47,848 bases of DNA from MGML01 sp964493985 (GCA_964493985.1 CAZBQL010000011.1:1-47848), one strand, 5' to 3'. Positions 1 to 8,446 are shown, counted from the stretch's first letter. Numbers and translations are program-made. Notes: generated by a model from the letters alone, not told the origin.

Positions 1-73
1 CTCAGGATGAACGGTAATATGAGGTACAAAACGAACGGTAATGTTAGGTATAGGACGAGTGGTATCATGCTGT
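1..73. repeat. Degenerate 24-bp tandem repeat
   Basis: The ten-base core gaacggtaat occurs at 9-18 and 33-42, each followed at the same offset by aggta (22-26 and 46-50). A decayed third copy lies at 57-66. The period is 24 bp. The window begins inside the array, so its full extent is unknown. No coding role is visible. Confidence 0.5.
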
Positions 74-81
74 TACATCCG

Positions 82-108
82 CTCATGGTGAGTTTGTCGA
101 ACCATGAG
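82..108. repeat. REP-like palindrome
   Basis: The arms ctcatggt (82-89) and accatgag (101-108) are perfect inverted repeats of 8 bp around an 11-nt loop containing gtttgtcga. The sequence resembles short intergenic palindromes of the type that recur many times in bacterial genomes. No other copy was seen in this window. There is no T run, so it is not a terminator. Confidence 0.45.
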
Positions 109-259
109 TGAGTATGATAGAAATCATATGACTTATCCAGTAAAATTGTGAGACAGGACACCAGAAACGTGTCGTATATTATATACAAGTCACCTCGAGA
201 CGCACGAACATGAAAAATACTTGAGCCTGAAAGCTACCAATTTTTATACGTTTTTCGTT

Positions 260-286
260 TTGTGGTATGTATCTGTGTGATATAAT
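260..286 (+). promoter_or_regulatory. Probable extended -10 promoter of the lipoprotein gene
   Basis: A perfect TATAAT (281-286) is preceded by TGA, giving an extended -10. No good -35 box lies at the usual distance; the nearest sequence is T-rich. It sits about 33 bp upstream of the GTG start at 319. Confidence 0.5.
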
Positions 287-318
287 CTGTAGAAACAGGC
301 CCAATTGGAGGAATGCCC

Positions 319-1404
319 GTGAAAATTAAAAATTTTGTTTTAGTGTGCCTGGTACTGGCTTTAATGCTATTCCCGGCAACCGGATGCAATGAGGGTGTAA
401 AATACGAAGCCCTTGAAATTGTACCGGAAGGTATTAATATGCTCGCAGGAATACAAGTAAGTGAAGCTTTAAGGAACTGGCAGCTTTACTCGGAACTGGA
501 GGGAGATGAAAATACCGAAAAACCGTTCGATGATATGAAAGAAGGTTTTGCTGAAGAGATAGGTATCGATTTGAACGATATATCCAACGCAGTAATCTTT
601 GCCAGAGAATCGTCCATGGAAACAATGGAATATATCGGAATCATACTGGAAGGTAACTTCGCTGATAAGGACCTGATCGATAATATCGAGAAAGAGACCG
701 GTAATAAGTTCGAGACACAAGAATATGGAGACTTCACACTTTATACCGATGCAAATGCCGATGCCGCAGTCGTCCCTCTAAATGATACTATGATCATCAT
801 GGGTTCGATTCAGGCCGTAAGGGATTGTATCGACGTAATCAATGGAGATTTGAGCCGGGTAAGCAATGGAGTGCTGGGTACGTATGATGATATGGGGAAT
901 GTAATGTTTAAGTTAGCGTTGATGATCCCCCAGGAAGCTAAAGAAACGCTTGCGGACCAGCCTGAAGGTGATATGATGCCGGTTGGACTCGAATCATTCG
1001 AAGATATGCAGTCACTTGGTCTGGCTTCGGATATGGGAACCCAGACACTGACGATTAAGGTAAATATTGAGTTCTCTTCCACTGAGTCTGCCGCTAAAGC
1101 TGCGGAATCTCTTGAAACCATGATTGATTTTATTGCCATGATGAGTCAGGACGAGGAATCGGCGGAGTTACTGCAGGGTATAGAGATAACGACCGGTGGT
1201 TCCCGCGTGTACATGGACTACGAGATATCACTGGCAGAACTGGCTGAGATGGCTGAGTCGTTTCAAGACGGCACAGGTTTTCCTATGATTCCTTCCGGGT
1301 CTCCCGATATGGAAATGCCGGAAGATTTTGAGTTTCCGGGATGGGATGAAGATGATTTCGAATTTCCCGAAGACTTCGAACTACCGGAAATTCCTGAAAA
1401 TTAA
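319..1404 (+). CDS. Predicted lipoprotein with acidic repetitive tail
   Basis: The product is unknown. I place the start at GTG 319 because the Shine-Dalgarno GGAGG (307-311) is 7 nt upstream of it but only 1 nt from the ATG at 313. The N-terminus has two lysines, a hydrophobic stretch and PATGC, an imperfect lipobox, so secretion and lipidation are likely. The body, about residues 25-315, alternates predicted helices and strands and has no motif I recognise. The last 40 or so residues are rich in Asp, Glu, Phe and Pro with repeated EDFEFP-like units. A G/C-rich hairpin follows the stop. It appears monocistronic. The coding call is firm and the function is open. Confidence 0.8.
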   Translation: MKIKNFVLVCLVLALMLFPATGCNEGVKYEALEIVPEGINMLAGIQVSEALRNWQLYSELEGDENTEKPFDDMKEGFAEEIGIDLNDISNAVIFARESSMETMEYIGIILEGNFADKDLIDNIEKETGNKFETQEYGDFTLYTDANADAAVVPLNDTMIIMGSIQAVRDCIDVINGDLSRVSNGVLGTYDDMGNVMFKLALMIPQEAKETLADQPEGDMMPVGLESFEDMQSLGLASDMGTQTLTIKVNIEFSSTESAAKAAESLETMIDFIAMMSQDEESAELLQGIEITTGGSRVYMDYEISLAELAEMAESFQDGTGFPMIPSGSPDMEMPEDFEFPGWDEDDFEFPEDFELPEIPEN

Positions 1405-1433
1405 GAATACCAGTTCACTCTTATGGTAGAATC

Positions 1434-1458
1434 AGGGGGAGGGTAAGACCCTCCCCCT
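1434..1458 (+). terminator. Strong hairpin after the lipoprotein gene
   Basis: Arms at 1434-1443 and 1449-1458 form a perfect 10-bp stem of mostly G-C pairs with a 5-nt loop. Only two T residues follow, so it is not a textbook intrinsic terminator. Its position between two genes makes termination or RNA 3'-end protection likely. Confidence 0.55.
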
Positions 1459-1525
1459 TACTATTGGAGTCGATTAACCAGACACATTATCTTACTGGTT
1501 TCATTGTCCAGGAGGACCTATTACT

Positions 1526-2779
1526 GTGCCTTTAAGGCTTAAAGACGGAGTATTTTACGGCTGGATAATCGTAGCCGTGTTCCTGATTATCCAGGCGGTC
1601 CTGATGGGAATAGCATCGTCCTTTACCGTCTTTTTCAAGTCCATCGAAGCAGAGTTCGAATTAACCCGTACAGTTACCTCAGCGATTTCCTCGGTATCGA
1701 TGATATTAATCCCGGTATCTGGATTTATCGGCGGATGGGCGCTGGACAGGTACGGACCGAGAGTCGTCCTTTTCGTTATGGGTCTTATTACGGGACTGAG
1801 TCTCGTACTTACCAGCAGGACCGGTGCTGCCTGGCAGGTATTTATTACTTACAGTGTTTTACTGGCTATAGGAATGGGACCCGTATATGTGGTAGCAACA
1901 TCTACCGTTTCAAGGTGGTTCAATAAAAAGCGTGGTCTGGCAGTGGGAATTGCCGGTTCGGGTGAAGGGCTGGGGACTATCACGATGGCACCCCTATCCA
2001 ACTTCCTTATATCCAGGTTTAACTGGAAAACGGCCTATCTCATTCTTGGTCTGATAACCTGGGCTGTTGTGATCCCCTTCTCGCGCTTGCTAAAAAAAGA
2101 ACCGAAAGAGATCGGCGCTTTACCGGACGGAGTGAAAACAGAAGAGGGAGATGTGACCGGGGTGGACGCTGATGCGAACGCTCAGCAATCCGGTATGTCT
2201 CTGGCTGAAACACTTAAAACCAGGGGATTCTGGGCTGTTGCAGGTATCTGGTTTTTCTTTTCGTTCTGTATGTCGATGCTGTTAACGCATATCGTCCCGC
2301 ATGTTACTGATATCGGGATATCAGCCACTGAAGGAGCGATAATCATCAGTATCATGGGAGCGGCGCGAGTATGCGGAATGATAGGTCTCGGGATAATCGC
2401 TGACAGAACCGGCAGGAAGAGAGTCGCGGTTATTTCGACCCTGGTCCAGGCGGGTGCGATGGTATGGCTGTTATGGGCCCAGGAATTGTGGGTGTTTTAT
2501 GTTTTCGCCATTATCTACGGGCTGGGAAACGGCGGGCTATTTTCCGGAGTTACTTCCCTGCTTGGTGATACGTTCGGTCTCGACCACCTCGGATCGATAC
2601 TGGGATTGCTGGAGATAGGATGGGGAATAGGAGCTGGTATCGGGCCGCTAATCGGGGGATATATTTACGATACCAGCTCCAGTTATTCTCTTGCTTTCAT
2701 TCTCGGGGCAGGTTCGATGGCAGCCATTACTTTTCTGGTATTTATGCTTCAACCGGCGTCGTCTCATCAGTATGAATAG
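1526..2779 (+). CDS. MFS transporter, oxalate/formate antiporter-like
   Basis: This 417-residue protein has about 12 membrane segments and a charged central loop near residues 190-225, the normal layout of the major facilitator superfamily. The opening DGVFYGWIIV and the segment around SRWFNKKRGLAVGIAGSGEG resemble the OFA (oxalate/formate antiporter) and monocarboxylate porter group. It is therefore likely to move a small organic anion across the inner membrane; the substrate cannot be read from sequence. The GTG start is supported by GGAGGA at 1511-1516. The 3' end overlaps the convergent nrfD-like gene by 38 bp. Confidence 0.88.
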   Translation: MPLRLKDGVFYGWIIVAVFLIIQAVLMGIASSFTVFFKSIEAEFELTRTVTSAISSVSMILIPVSGFIGGWALDRYGPRVVLFVMGLITGLSLVLTSRTGAAWQVFITYSVLLAIGMGPVYVVATSTVSRWFNKKRGLAVGIAGSGEGLGTITMAPLSNFLISRFNWKTAYLILGLITWAVVIPFSRLLKKEPKEIGALPDGVKTEEGDVTGVDADANAQQSGMSLAETLKTRGFWAVAGIWFFFSFCMSMLLTHIVPHVTDIGISATEGAIIISIMGAARVCGMIGLGIIADRTGRKRVAVISTLVQAGAMVWLLWAQELWVFYVFAIIYGLGNGGLFSGVTSLLGDTFGLDHLGSILGLLEIGWGIGAGIGPLIGGYIYDTSSSYSLAFILGAGSMAAITFLVFMLQPASSHQYE

Positions 2780-3905
2780 GCAGATAACGATAGGCCAGCC
2801 AGACAACCAGCAAAGCATCGGCTACGAGACCTACGGAAATCGTTATCTCCATCCAGTGTGGTATATAGGTATATCCGGGTCTTACAGCCAGGCCGAATAT
2901 GGCAACATTAAAGCGGTTAAAGATAATTCCGGCAATAACCAGGGATGCAGACCAGAACACAGCCATTCTATTGTTTCTTACCGCAGGGATAGATAACAGT
3001 ATCATCGGTATTATTACTCCGATCAATATCTCTCCCCACCACAGCAGGCTGTAATGACCGGCCGAGAACAAAAGACCGATTTCTTGCGCGATAATGAGGT
3101 CCAGTATCTTAATAAATAGATAGAGACCGAGAATATACGGTACGTATCTGACCAGTCCGCTCATCACGTCCTGCGCCAGTCTATGTCCGAATATTCTGTT
3201 ACTGATCACCGTTTCAAAAATGACCATAGCGGGTCCTACTGCTATTGCGGAAATGAGAAAGAGGGCTGGTAAAACCGGTGTATACCAGAGTGGGTGTAAA
3301 GATTCCGGCATAAGCAGAAACACTGAACCCAGCGCCGACTGGTGCAGCGTTGATATGATAATTCCGGCAATGATAAGTGGAATCTCGATTCTTCTGACTA
3401 TCTTTAGTAGAATACTCCACTTAATACGCCTGATCACGGGGTAGTTTAAACCTTCCAGCTGTTCGAATACAGCCGGGCTGAACAACAAAACCAGAACTAT
3501 TGTGTAAAGTACTGCGCATACGGCAACCTCAAACATAGGTGATTCCAGGTTCCAGTTGATAAAGAAATGCCACATATACCATGGTTGCCCAAGGTCAACA
3601 ACCAAAGACAGGACAACCAGTACATAGCCCAGAAAAGCGGTAAGGATCGCCGGCCTGTATAATGAACGATATTTTTCACGACCGAAGATATGAACGATAC
3701 CAGCCAGGGTGAATCCCCCGGCTGCCAGTGCTACTCCGCACATATCGTCGAACACTATCCAGAATCCCCAGGGTCGGCCATCACTTAAATTAGTTGCCGC
3801 ACCCAATCCATAAATAAAACGTATAAACAGCAGAACCAGTGAAATTATGACCAGCAGGCTCAGAATCAATATACCTGAAGGAAACTTATCTTTTCTGTCC
3901 ATCAT
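2742..3905 (-). CDS. NrfD/HybB-type membrane subunit of a quinone-linked oxidoreductase
   Basis: This 387-residue polytopic protein, with about ten hydrophobic segments, belongs to the NrfD/PsrC/HybB family. These subunits anchor Fe-S oxidoreductases in the membrane and exchange electrons with quinones. The early segment NLSDGRPWGFWIVFDDMCGVALAAGGF, given here only by its ends at residues 38-64, is the family's characteristic first helix region. Its start overlaps the stop of the ferredoxin gene upstream by 4 nt, so the two are translationally coupled and probably form one complex. No molybdopterin, NiFe or other catalytic subunit is adjacent. Its 3' end runs 38 bp into the opposing transporter gene. 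Confidence 0.88.
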   Translation of the reverse strand: MMDRKDKFPSGILILSLLVIISLVLLFIRFIYGLGAATNLSDGRPWGFWIVFDDMCGVALAAGGFTLAGIVHIFGREKYRSLYRPAILTAFLGYVLVVLSLVVDLGQPWYMWHFFINWNLESPMFEVAVCAVLYTIVLVLLFSPAVFEQLEGLNYPVIRRIKWSILLKIVRRIEIPLIIAGIIISTLHQSALGSVFLLMPESLHPLWYTPVLPALFLISAIAVGPAMVIFETVISNRIFGHRLAQDVMSGLVRYVPYILGLYLFIKILDLIIAQEIGLLFSAGHYSLLWWGEILIGVIIPMILLSIPAVRNNRMAVFWSASLVIAGIIFNRFNVAIFGLAVRPGYTYIPHWMEITISVGLVADALLVVWLAYRYLPIHTDETTPVEA

Positions 3906-4714
3906 TTTGTCACTTTCTCTTTGGTTCCATTATTGTCTTGAGGATGATTTTCCTGCTCTAATTTTTTCTTTCTCCGGGCAATCCAGTAAACGGCTGACAT
4001 TAAGGCAGCCACGGTCACTACTACGGGAGGTACGGCCCCGATAGCCCGTTCGGTATTCACAGTTACCGGTGTTGAGGAGAGAGAAGGAAATCCCAGTTCT
4101 TCGAACGGAACCGACGAGAGATACATCCAGCAGGTCCCTCCGACTTCATTCTCACCGTATATGTGGTCGATATATTTGCCTGGATTCGATTCTATCCTGT
4201 TTCTTGCTTCCGCGACGAGTTCGTCTCTTTCGCAGAATTTGAGAGCGCCTGAAGGGCATGCCTTCACACAAGCCGGTTCCATGCCTGCAGACTGCCTGCT
4301 TATGCAAAAAGTACATTTACGGATCCAGGGTAATGGTTTGTCCCATTCAAAGGTAGGGATACCGAACGGGCAGGCTACCATGCAATACCGGCAACCGATA
4401 CATTTATTATCATCGTAAACTACCGGCCCTTCTTCAGTTTTCTGTAATGCTCCGACGAGGCATGACTCAGCACACCCGGGATATTCGCAATGCATGCACT
4501 GGACTTTCGTAAAAACCCAGTGAAATTTGTTTTTATACCATAACTCTTTAAATTTTACCCTGGTGAATGTATTGGCAGATAATTGCGGTGGATTTTCATA
4601 ACTTCCCTTGTTATCGGTAGTTACACCCGGTAATTCGTTCCAACCTTTACAGGCTACCTGGCACCCCCTGCAGCCTATACATTTGACAGTATCAACCAAA
4701 ACGGCTTTTGACAT
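3902..4714 (-). CDS. Membrane-anchored four-cluster ferredoxin subunit (HybA/FdnH-like)
   Basis: This 270-residue electron-transfer protein belongs to the DMSO-reductase beta-subunit/HybA group. Cysteine sets are visible at KCIGCRGCQVAC (from residue 12), QCMHCEYPGCAESC, KCIGCRYCMVACP, and CTFC with CVKACP, enough for four Fe-S clusters. A single hydrophobic segment near residues 230-250, followed by RRKKK, is a C-terminal anchor as in formate dehydrogenase beta chains. There is no Tat or Sec signal, so the cluster domain is probably cytoplasmic. It would wire a catalytic partner to the NrfD-like protein encoded directly downstream. That partner is not in this window. Confidence 0.88.
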   Translation of the reverse strand: MSKAVLVDTVKCIGCRGCQVACKGWNELPGVTTDNKGSYENPPQLSANTFTRVKFKELWYKNKFHWVFTKVQCMHCEYPGCAESCLVGALQKTEEGPVVYDDNKCIGCRYCMVACPFGIPTFEWDKPLPWIRKCTFCISRQSAGMEPACVKACPSGALKFCERDELVAEARNRIESNPGKYIDHIYGENEVGGTCWMYLSSVPFEELGFPSLSSTPVTVNTERAIGAVPPVVVTVAALMSAVYWIARRKKKLEQENHPQDNNGTKEKVTK

Positions 4715-4758
4715 TTCTTAAACCTCTTTCGGGGAATAATTCGTGTTTTCGGATGCTG

Positions 4759-5001
4759 CTACTTAGATTCCACATAATCCTTTCTTTCTTCATCTACGGA
4801 TAATCCGGATACCTGGGTATAGTCGGCTTCCTCGATAATTTTTCCAATATCAGCCACCGCACCTTTCGATGATTTTGCTTTTTCGGTATTGAGAGCACGG
4901 CGTCTGTTCAACAGGTATATCCCGATGGTTGATAAGCCGATGATAACCGGGATAACCAGGAATATTCCGAGTCCCATTAAGATAGCTAACACTAACTCCA
5001 T
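4759..5001 (-). CDS. Small one-helix membrane protein (family member 1)
   Basis: This 80-residue protein of unknown function has one N-terminal membrane helix (about residues 3-31) containing MGLGIFLVIPVIIGL, then a charged cytoplasmic tail starting NRRRA. The ATG is preceded by AAGAAGG at 7 nt. It lies 44 bp upstream of the ferredoxin subunit gene on the same strand, so it probably shares that transcript. Its first 25 residues closely match the proteins at 5131-5328 and 11093-11257, sharing ME--LA-----LGI---IP--IGL. It could be an accessory or assembly subunit of the oxidoreductase, or a small membrane regulator. Confidence 0.75.
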   Translation of the reverse strand: MELVLAILMGLGIFLVIPVIIGLSTIGIYLLNRRRALNTEKAKSSKGAVADIGKIIEEADYTQVSGLSVDEERKDYVESK

Positions 5002-5048
5002 TTGTTTACCTTCTTCTGCACTTGTTACTGCATAATAGTGTGTTAAAT

Positions 5049-5088
5049 AAAAAGAGGTGTCCTTAGAGATAGTCTATGAGAACACCTC
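5049..5088 (-). terminator. Intrinsic terminator between the two small membrane-protein genes
   Basis: On the minus strand gaggtgt (5088-5082) pairs with acacctc (5060-5054), extended by a G-U and a C-G pair. Five T residues follow (complement of 5053-5049). It would end the transcript of the 5131-5328 gene, with some readthrough possible into the next gene. Confidence 0.65.
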
Positions 5089-5130
5089 AATGTATGGCAT
5101 TTATTTTCGGGTCGTACTGATTTTAAGCTT

Positions 5131-5328
5131 CTATCTGACCTTAACGCCTTCTTTCTCACCGGAATTTTCCTTGACCATTTTCTCCGCCGCCTCAATTGTT
5201 CCTGTTTTCTCAACTTTGTGGTGTCTCCGGTCATAGAGGATTGCTGCGGTGCAGATTAACAGTCCAATTAAAATAGGGATTACTACATAGATACCGAGCG
5301 CTAACAGAACTGCCAGGAATGTCTCCAT
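5131..5328 (-). CDS. Small one-helix membrane protein (family member 2)
   Basis: This 65-residue protein of unknown function has a membrane helix at about residues 4-31 containing LALGIYVVIPILIGL, then DRRHHK and a charged tail rich in Lys and Glu. A very strong Shine-Dalgarno, GGAGGAGAG, lies just upstream of the ATG, and an intrinsic terminator follows the gene. It could therefore be expressed at a high level on its own. It is a paralogue of the proteins at 4759-5001 and 11093-11257. It is transcribed away from the response regulator at 5606, with a shared 277-bp upstream region. Confidence 0.75.
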   Translation of the reverse strand: METFLAVLLALGIYVVIPILIGLLICTAAILYDRRHHKVEKTGTIEAAEKMVKENSGEKEGVKVR

Positions 5329-5432
5329 TTCTCTCCTCCTCTTTCATAGCTATTCCATCTCTACCATCAGGGTAACATTCGGGCAGTGTCTTCGACTTCC
5401 GCTGCGATACTGATTTAGTCCATCCTGAAACA

Positions 5433-5464
5433 TTGACAAAAAGAAGATACTCTATACGTATCTT
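5433..5464. promoter_or_regulatory. Candidate operator in the divergent upstream region
   Basis: aagatac (5444-5450) and gtatctt (5458-5464) form a perfect 7-bp inverted repeat with a 7-nt spacer. A consensus TTGACA (5433-5438) lies just before it on the plus strand, so a bound protein could cover a -10 region. A second possible -10 for the plus strand, TATAAT, lies at 5515-5520. Both are candidates only. Confidence 0.35.
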
Positions 5465-5605
5465 ACCTGCGTGAATCGATTTTCGAATCCAAGTAACAGC
5501 TTAAAGGAATTAGGTATAATTACTTATATATATCGCAGGACAAATGGCTTGTCTGCTATTGAATGCAGGAGTATTATTAAACAGGAGTGATTGAAGGGGT
5601 ATAGT

Positions 5606-6268
5606 ATGGACAAAATCCGTATCCTGATAGCTGACGATCATGCTGTGGTAAGAGAAGGCACACGCCAGTTCCTGGAAAGAGAAGACGACCTTGAGGTAGT
5701 AGGTGAAGCTGCCGATGGTGAAGAGGCAATTCGACTGGTCGGGAGCCTGAGCCCGGATGTGGCTATAATGGACATTTCCATGCCTAATATCGACGGCATT
5801 GAAGCGACCAGGCAGATTAAGGCGAAGTACCCGAAAGTAGCGGTCCTTATATTATCGGCATATGATGATGACCAGTTTGTTTTCAGTCTTCTTGAGGCGG
5901 GGGCAGCAGGATACCTGTTGAAAAGCGTTCGGGGAAACGAACTGGTAAATGCGATTAGGGAAGTTAGCGCCGGAGAATCGGTACTTCATCCTACTATCGC
6001 GCGAAAAGTCTTAAATCGTTTTACTAATATTACGAGTGAAACTCAAAAGCAGAAAACACAGAACATACTTACCGAACGTGAGATTGAGGTATTACAGCTT
6101 GCCACACAGGGTTCCAGCAACCAGGAAATAGCAGATAGTCTGTTCCTGAGCCTCCGTACAGTACAGAGTCATCTAAATCATATCTTCAACAAGCTGCAGG
6201 TGAGTTCGCGAACCGAGGCGGTGGTGCGTGCCCTGAAAGAAGGCTGGGTTACCCTGGATGGTGTATAA
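5606..6268 (+). CDS. NarL/FixJ-family response regulator
   Basis: This 220-residue two-domain regulator has an N-terminal receiver (about 1-120) with the acidic pair DD (10-11), acceptor Asp56 in VAIMDISMP, a Thr/Ser switch region at LILSAYD and Lys in YLLKSVRG. The C-terminal LuxR-type helix-turn-helix starts at LTEREIEVLQLATQG. I chose ATG 5606, which has AAGGGG at 6 nt; TTG 5591 in the same frame would add five residues. It is 30 bp upstream of a NarX-type kinase gene, its almost certain partner. The targets are unknown, but the divergent small membrane-protein and ferredoxin/NrfD genes are obvious candidates. Confidence 0.92.
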   Translation: MDKIRILIADDHAVVREGTRQFLEREDDLEVVGEAADGEEAIRLVGSLSPDVAIMDISMPNIDGIEATRQIKAKYPKVAVLILSAYDDDQFVFSLLEAGAAGYLLKSVRGNELVNAIREVSAGESVLHPTIARKVLNRFTNITSETQKQKTQNILTEREIEVLQLATQGSSNQEIADSLFLSLRTVQSHLNHIFNKLQVSSRTEAVVRALKEGWVTLDGV

Positions 6269-6298
6269 ACCTGTGGTCTAAATCCGGAACAGGTATAT

Positions 6299-7768
6299 AT
6301 GGTAAAGAGAGAAAATTCTTTCCTTGCGCGGTCAGGCCAAATACTTCGCAGGCCTGGTTTCTGGATTATTGTAGTATTATTTGTAATATTCACAATTCCT
6401 CATTATTCGGAAGCATTCGGGTATCCCGCGGGTCTTGGTACATTGACGTCGGCAATCGGTCTAACCAGACATGCGATGGAAAGAATCCTCTTCCTGGTAC
6501 CAATTGTGTTCTCAGGATTCCTTTTTGGCCCGAAGGGCACAATTGTTAGTTCGATGGTGGCCCTTGCCTGCATGTTACCTCGCGCAATATTAATATCCGA
6601 ATTTCGGGCGGATGCTTTGTTTGAAACTGCGGCAGTAACTATTGTCGGTGGTTTTGTCGGCGGTCTGTCATCGTTCTCGCTAAGGCTTCTTAACCGCGAG
6701 CGAGAATATGTCAATGAACTGGAGGAAGCTCACCAGGAACTGACCCGTTCGGAGCAGAAGTACCGCAGTCTGTTCGAGAACGCCCACGATGCGATACTTT
6801 TACAGGACCTTGGTGGAAATATCCTGGCGGCGAATCAAGCATCAGCCAAACTTACAGGATACGAGCTGGAAAGTCTTGTTGGAATGAATGTAACACAGTT
6901 TCTACCGGAGCAGGCTTTAAAGACAGCCCGCGAAACACGGAAGAAACTACTCAATGGCGAATCAGTAGACAGTGTATATGACCAACAAATGGTAAGAAAA
7001 GACGGAGTGGAGTTATATTTGCGGCTGAGCGTGAATCTTATCACCGACAATGGTAAACCGGTAGCTTTTCAGCTTATCGCCAGAGATGTCACGGACGAAA
7101 AAAGGATGCAGGACAATTTGCAGTTCTATTTACAGGAAGCTACCGAAGCCCAGGAAGAAGAGAGAAAACGAATATCACGAGAACTGCATGATGAAACTAT
7201 TCAGGAACTGGTCGTGCTTTCACAGAAGCTTGATATGCTGTCCGTAGAGAGTAAAACGATGTCCGGGGAAGACCGACAGAGACTGGAGAAACTCCAGCAG
7301 GATACCGGTAATATCATGAAAGGTGTCAGACGTTTAAGCCAGGATCTACGACCGGCCGCTCTCGACCGGCTGGGTCTGATCCCTGCACTGGAATGGCTGC
7401 TGACCGATACGGAGGAATATTCAGGGCTGAAAACCAGCATCACCGTTACGGGTGAAAAACGAAGGTTACCGGAACGGACCGAACTGGTATTGTTCCGTAT
7501 AACACAGGAAGCAATTAGAAACACGTGGCGACATGCCAGGGCATCCAGGGTTGATCTCGAAATCGTTTTTGCCAATGATAAGGTAAGTATTTCGGTCATT
7601 GACGACGGTGAAGGCTTCGTACCGCCGAAGTCGATGGTTGATCTTGCTAAAGACGGGAAACTCGGGCTTGCAGGAATGCATGAAAGGGCACGACTAATCG
7701 GCGGTAATCTGAGAGTATACTCCGGACCAGGTAAAGGAACGAGTATCATTGTCGAAGTATCTGTTTAA
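6299..7768 (+). CDS. NarX-type sensor histidine kinase with membrane input and PAS domains
   Basis: This 489-residue kinase has a membrane region at about residues 20-130 with three to four helices, a PAS domain at about 150-270 (KYRSLFENAHDAILL onward), and a HisKA_3 dimerisation domain with RISRELHDET, where His297 is the phosphorylation site. It ends in a HATPase domain with the N, G1 (DDGEGF) and G2 (GLAGMHERA) boxes. The HPK7-type kinase core fits the NarL-type regulator encoded just upstream. The membrane region contains FLVPIVFSGFLFG and LPRAILIS, which recur in modified form in the unrelated-class kinase at 9132-10655. The signal is unknown. Confidence 0.92.
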   Translation: MVKRENSFLARSGQILRRPGFWIIVVLFVIFTIPHYSEAFGYPAGLGTLTSAIGLTRHAMERILFLVPIVFSGFLFGPKGTIVSSMVALACMLPRAILISEFRADALFETAAVTIVGGFVGGLSSFSLRLLNREREYVNELEEAHQELTRSEQKYRSLFENAHDAILLQDLGGNILAANQASAKLTGYELESLVGMNVTQFLPEQALKTARETRKKLLNGESVDSVYDQQMVRKDGVELYLRLSVNLITDNGKPVAFQLIARDVTDEKRMQDNLQFYLQEATEAQEEERKRISRELHDETIQELVVLSQKLDMLSVESKTMSGEDRQRLEKLQQDTGNIMKGVRRLSQDLRPAALDRLGLIPALEWLLTDTEEYSGLKTSITVTGEKRRLPERTELVLFRITQEAIRNTWRHARASRVDLEIVFANDKVSISVIDDGEGFVPPKSMVDLAKDGKLGLAGMHERARLIGGNLRVYSGPGKGTSIIVEVSV

Positions 7769-7838
7769 AGACTTCATTTAATGACGTTATCGTTACTGAA
7801 ATACTGTCACAACTGGTTAAAAATTACAGTTTCTCCGA

Positions 7839-8324
7839 CTACGCAAATGTTTGTCTGTCCTCTTCTCTGTTGTTATTGAAGAGTAAATCAACACTGTCCA
7901 TTATAAATTCTTGATCATGCAGGGTAATCGTGTTCTGCTCCATCGATGTTTCTGCTATGAATTCATCCAGGTGGTCCAGAATTTCTTGTTTGTCTTTTCT
8001 GGTTATTGCTGTCTCCACAGGTGCCGGCATTTCTTCTTCAACCTTAAAGTATTCATCAAGGTGTTTCGTTATCCATTTTTTATCATCGGTTGAAACAGGA
8101 GTAACTTCCATGTTATTTATCCACTCGGCATACTTCAGAGCTTTCGCGTATAGCCGGGCTTTCCTCACAATATGAATTCCTGCTCCAGCAGACGTCAAAA
8201 GAAAGAGTAATCCGAGGGATGCCAGGACGCCCTGGAATCCGTAGGTCACCGCCCCGCCGGTAATAATCACAATTGCTGTGAAGGCAATCAACGCAGTTTT
8301 TATCTTTCTGTCTATCCTGTTCAT
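7839..8324 (-). CDS. Two-helix membrane protein with three short helical repeats
   Basis: This 161-residue protein is of unknown function. Two hydrophobic helices near residues 10-50 are followed by a soluble part. That part carries three similar segments: DKKWITKHLDEYFKV, DKQEILDHLDEFIAE and DQEFIMDSVDLLFNN. Each looks like one amphipathic helix with acidic and aromatic positions in register. The ATG has a good Shine-Dalgarno (GGAGGG, 5 nt upstream). It lies between two two-component systems, convergent with the NarX-type kinase and downstream of the OmpR-type regulator's neighbourhood on the same strand. No database family is recognised. Confidence 0.7.
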   Translation of the reverse strand: MNRIDRKIKTALIAFTAIVIITGGAVTYGFQGVLASLGLLFLLTSAGAGIHIVRKARLYAKALKYAEWINNMEVTPVSTDDKKWITKHLDEYFKVEEEMPAPVETAITRKDKQEILDHLDEFIAETSMEQNTITLHDQEFIMDSVDLLFNNNREEDRQTFA

Positions 8325-8446
8325 TTTTACCCTCCTTCGTTCTACCCTTCTCCTGATTCAAGTTTAGGATTACAGCCGTAAGGAAGGTATAAGGATAGAA
8401 TAGAAAGTTATAAGGGTTTTATAAGGATTTGGATGAACATTGAACG

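Noticed and set aside
1..73. CRISPR array
   Set aside because: The units are contiguous, degenerate and 24 bp in period, with no spacers.
5131..5328. Reductive dehalogenase membrane anchor (RdhB)
   Set aside because: RdhB has about three helices and lies beside rdhA. This protein has one helix and no dehalogenase gene is in the window.
5470..5500. tRNA gene suggested by ttttcgaatcc
   Set aside because: No matching acceptor stem, anticodon arm or D arm could be folded around it.
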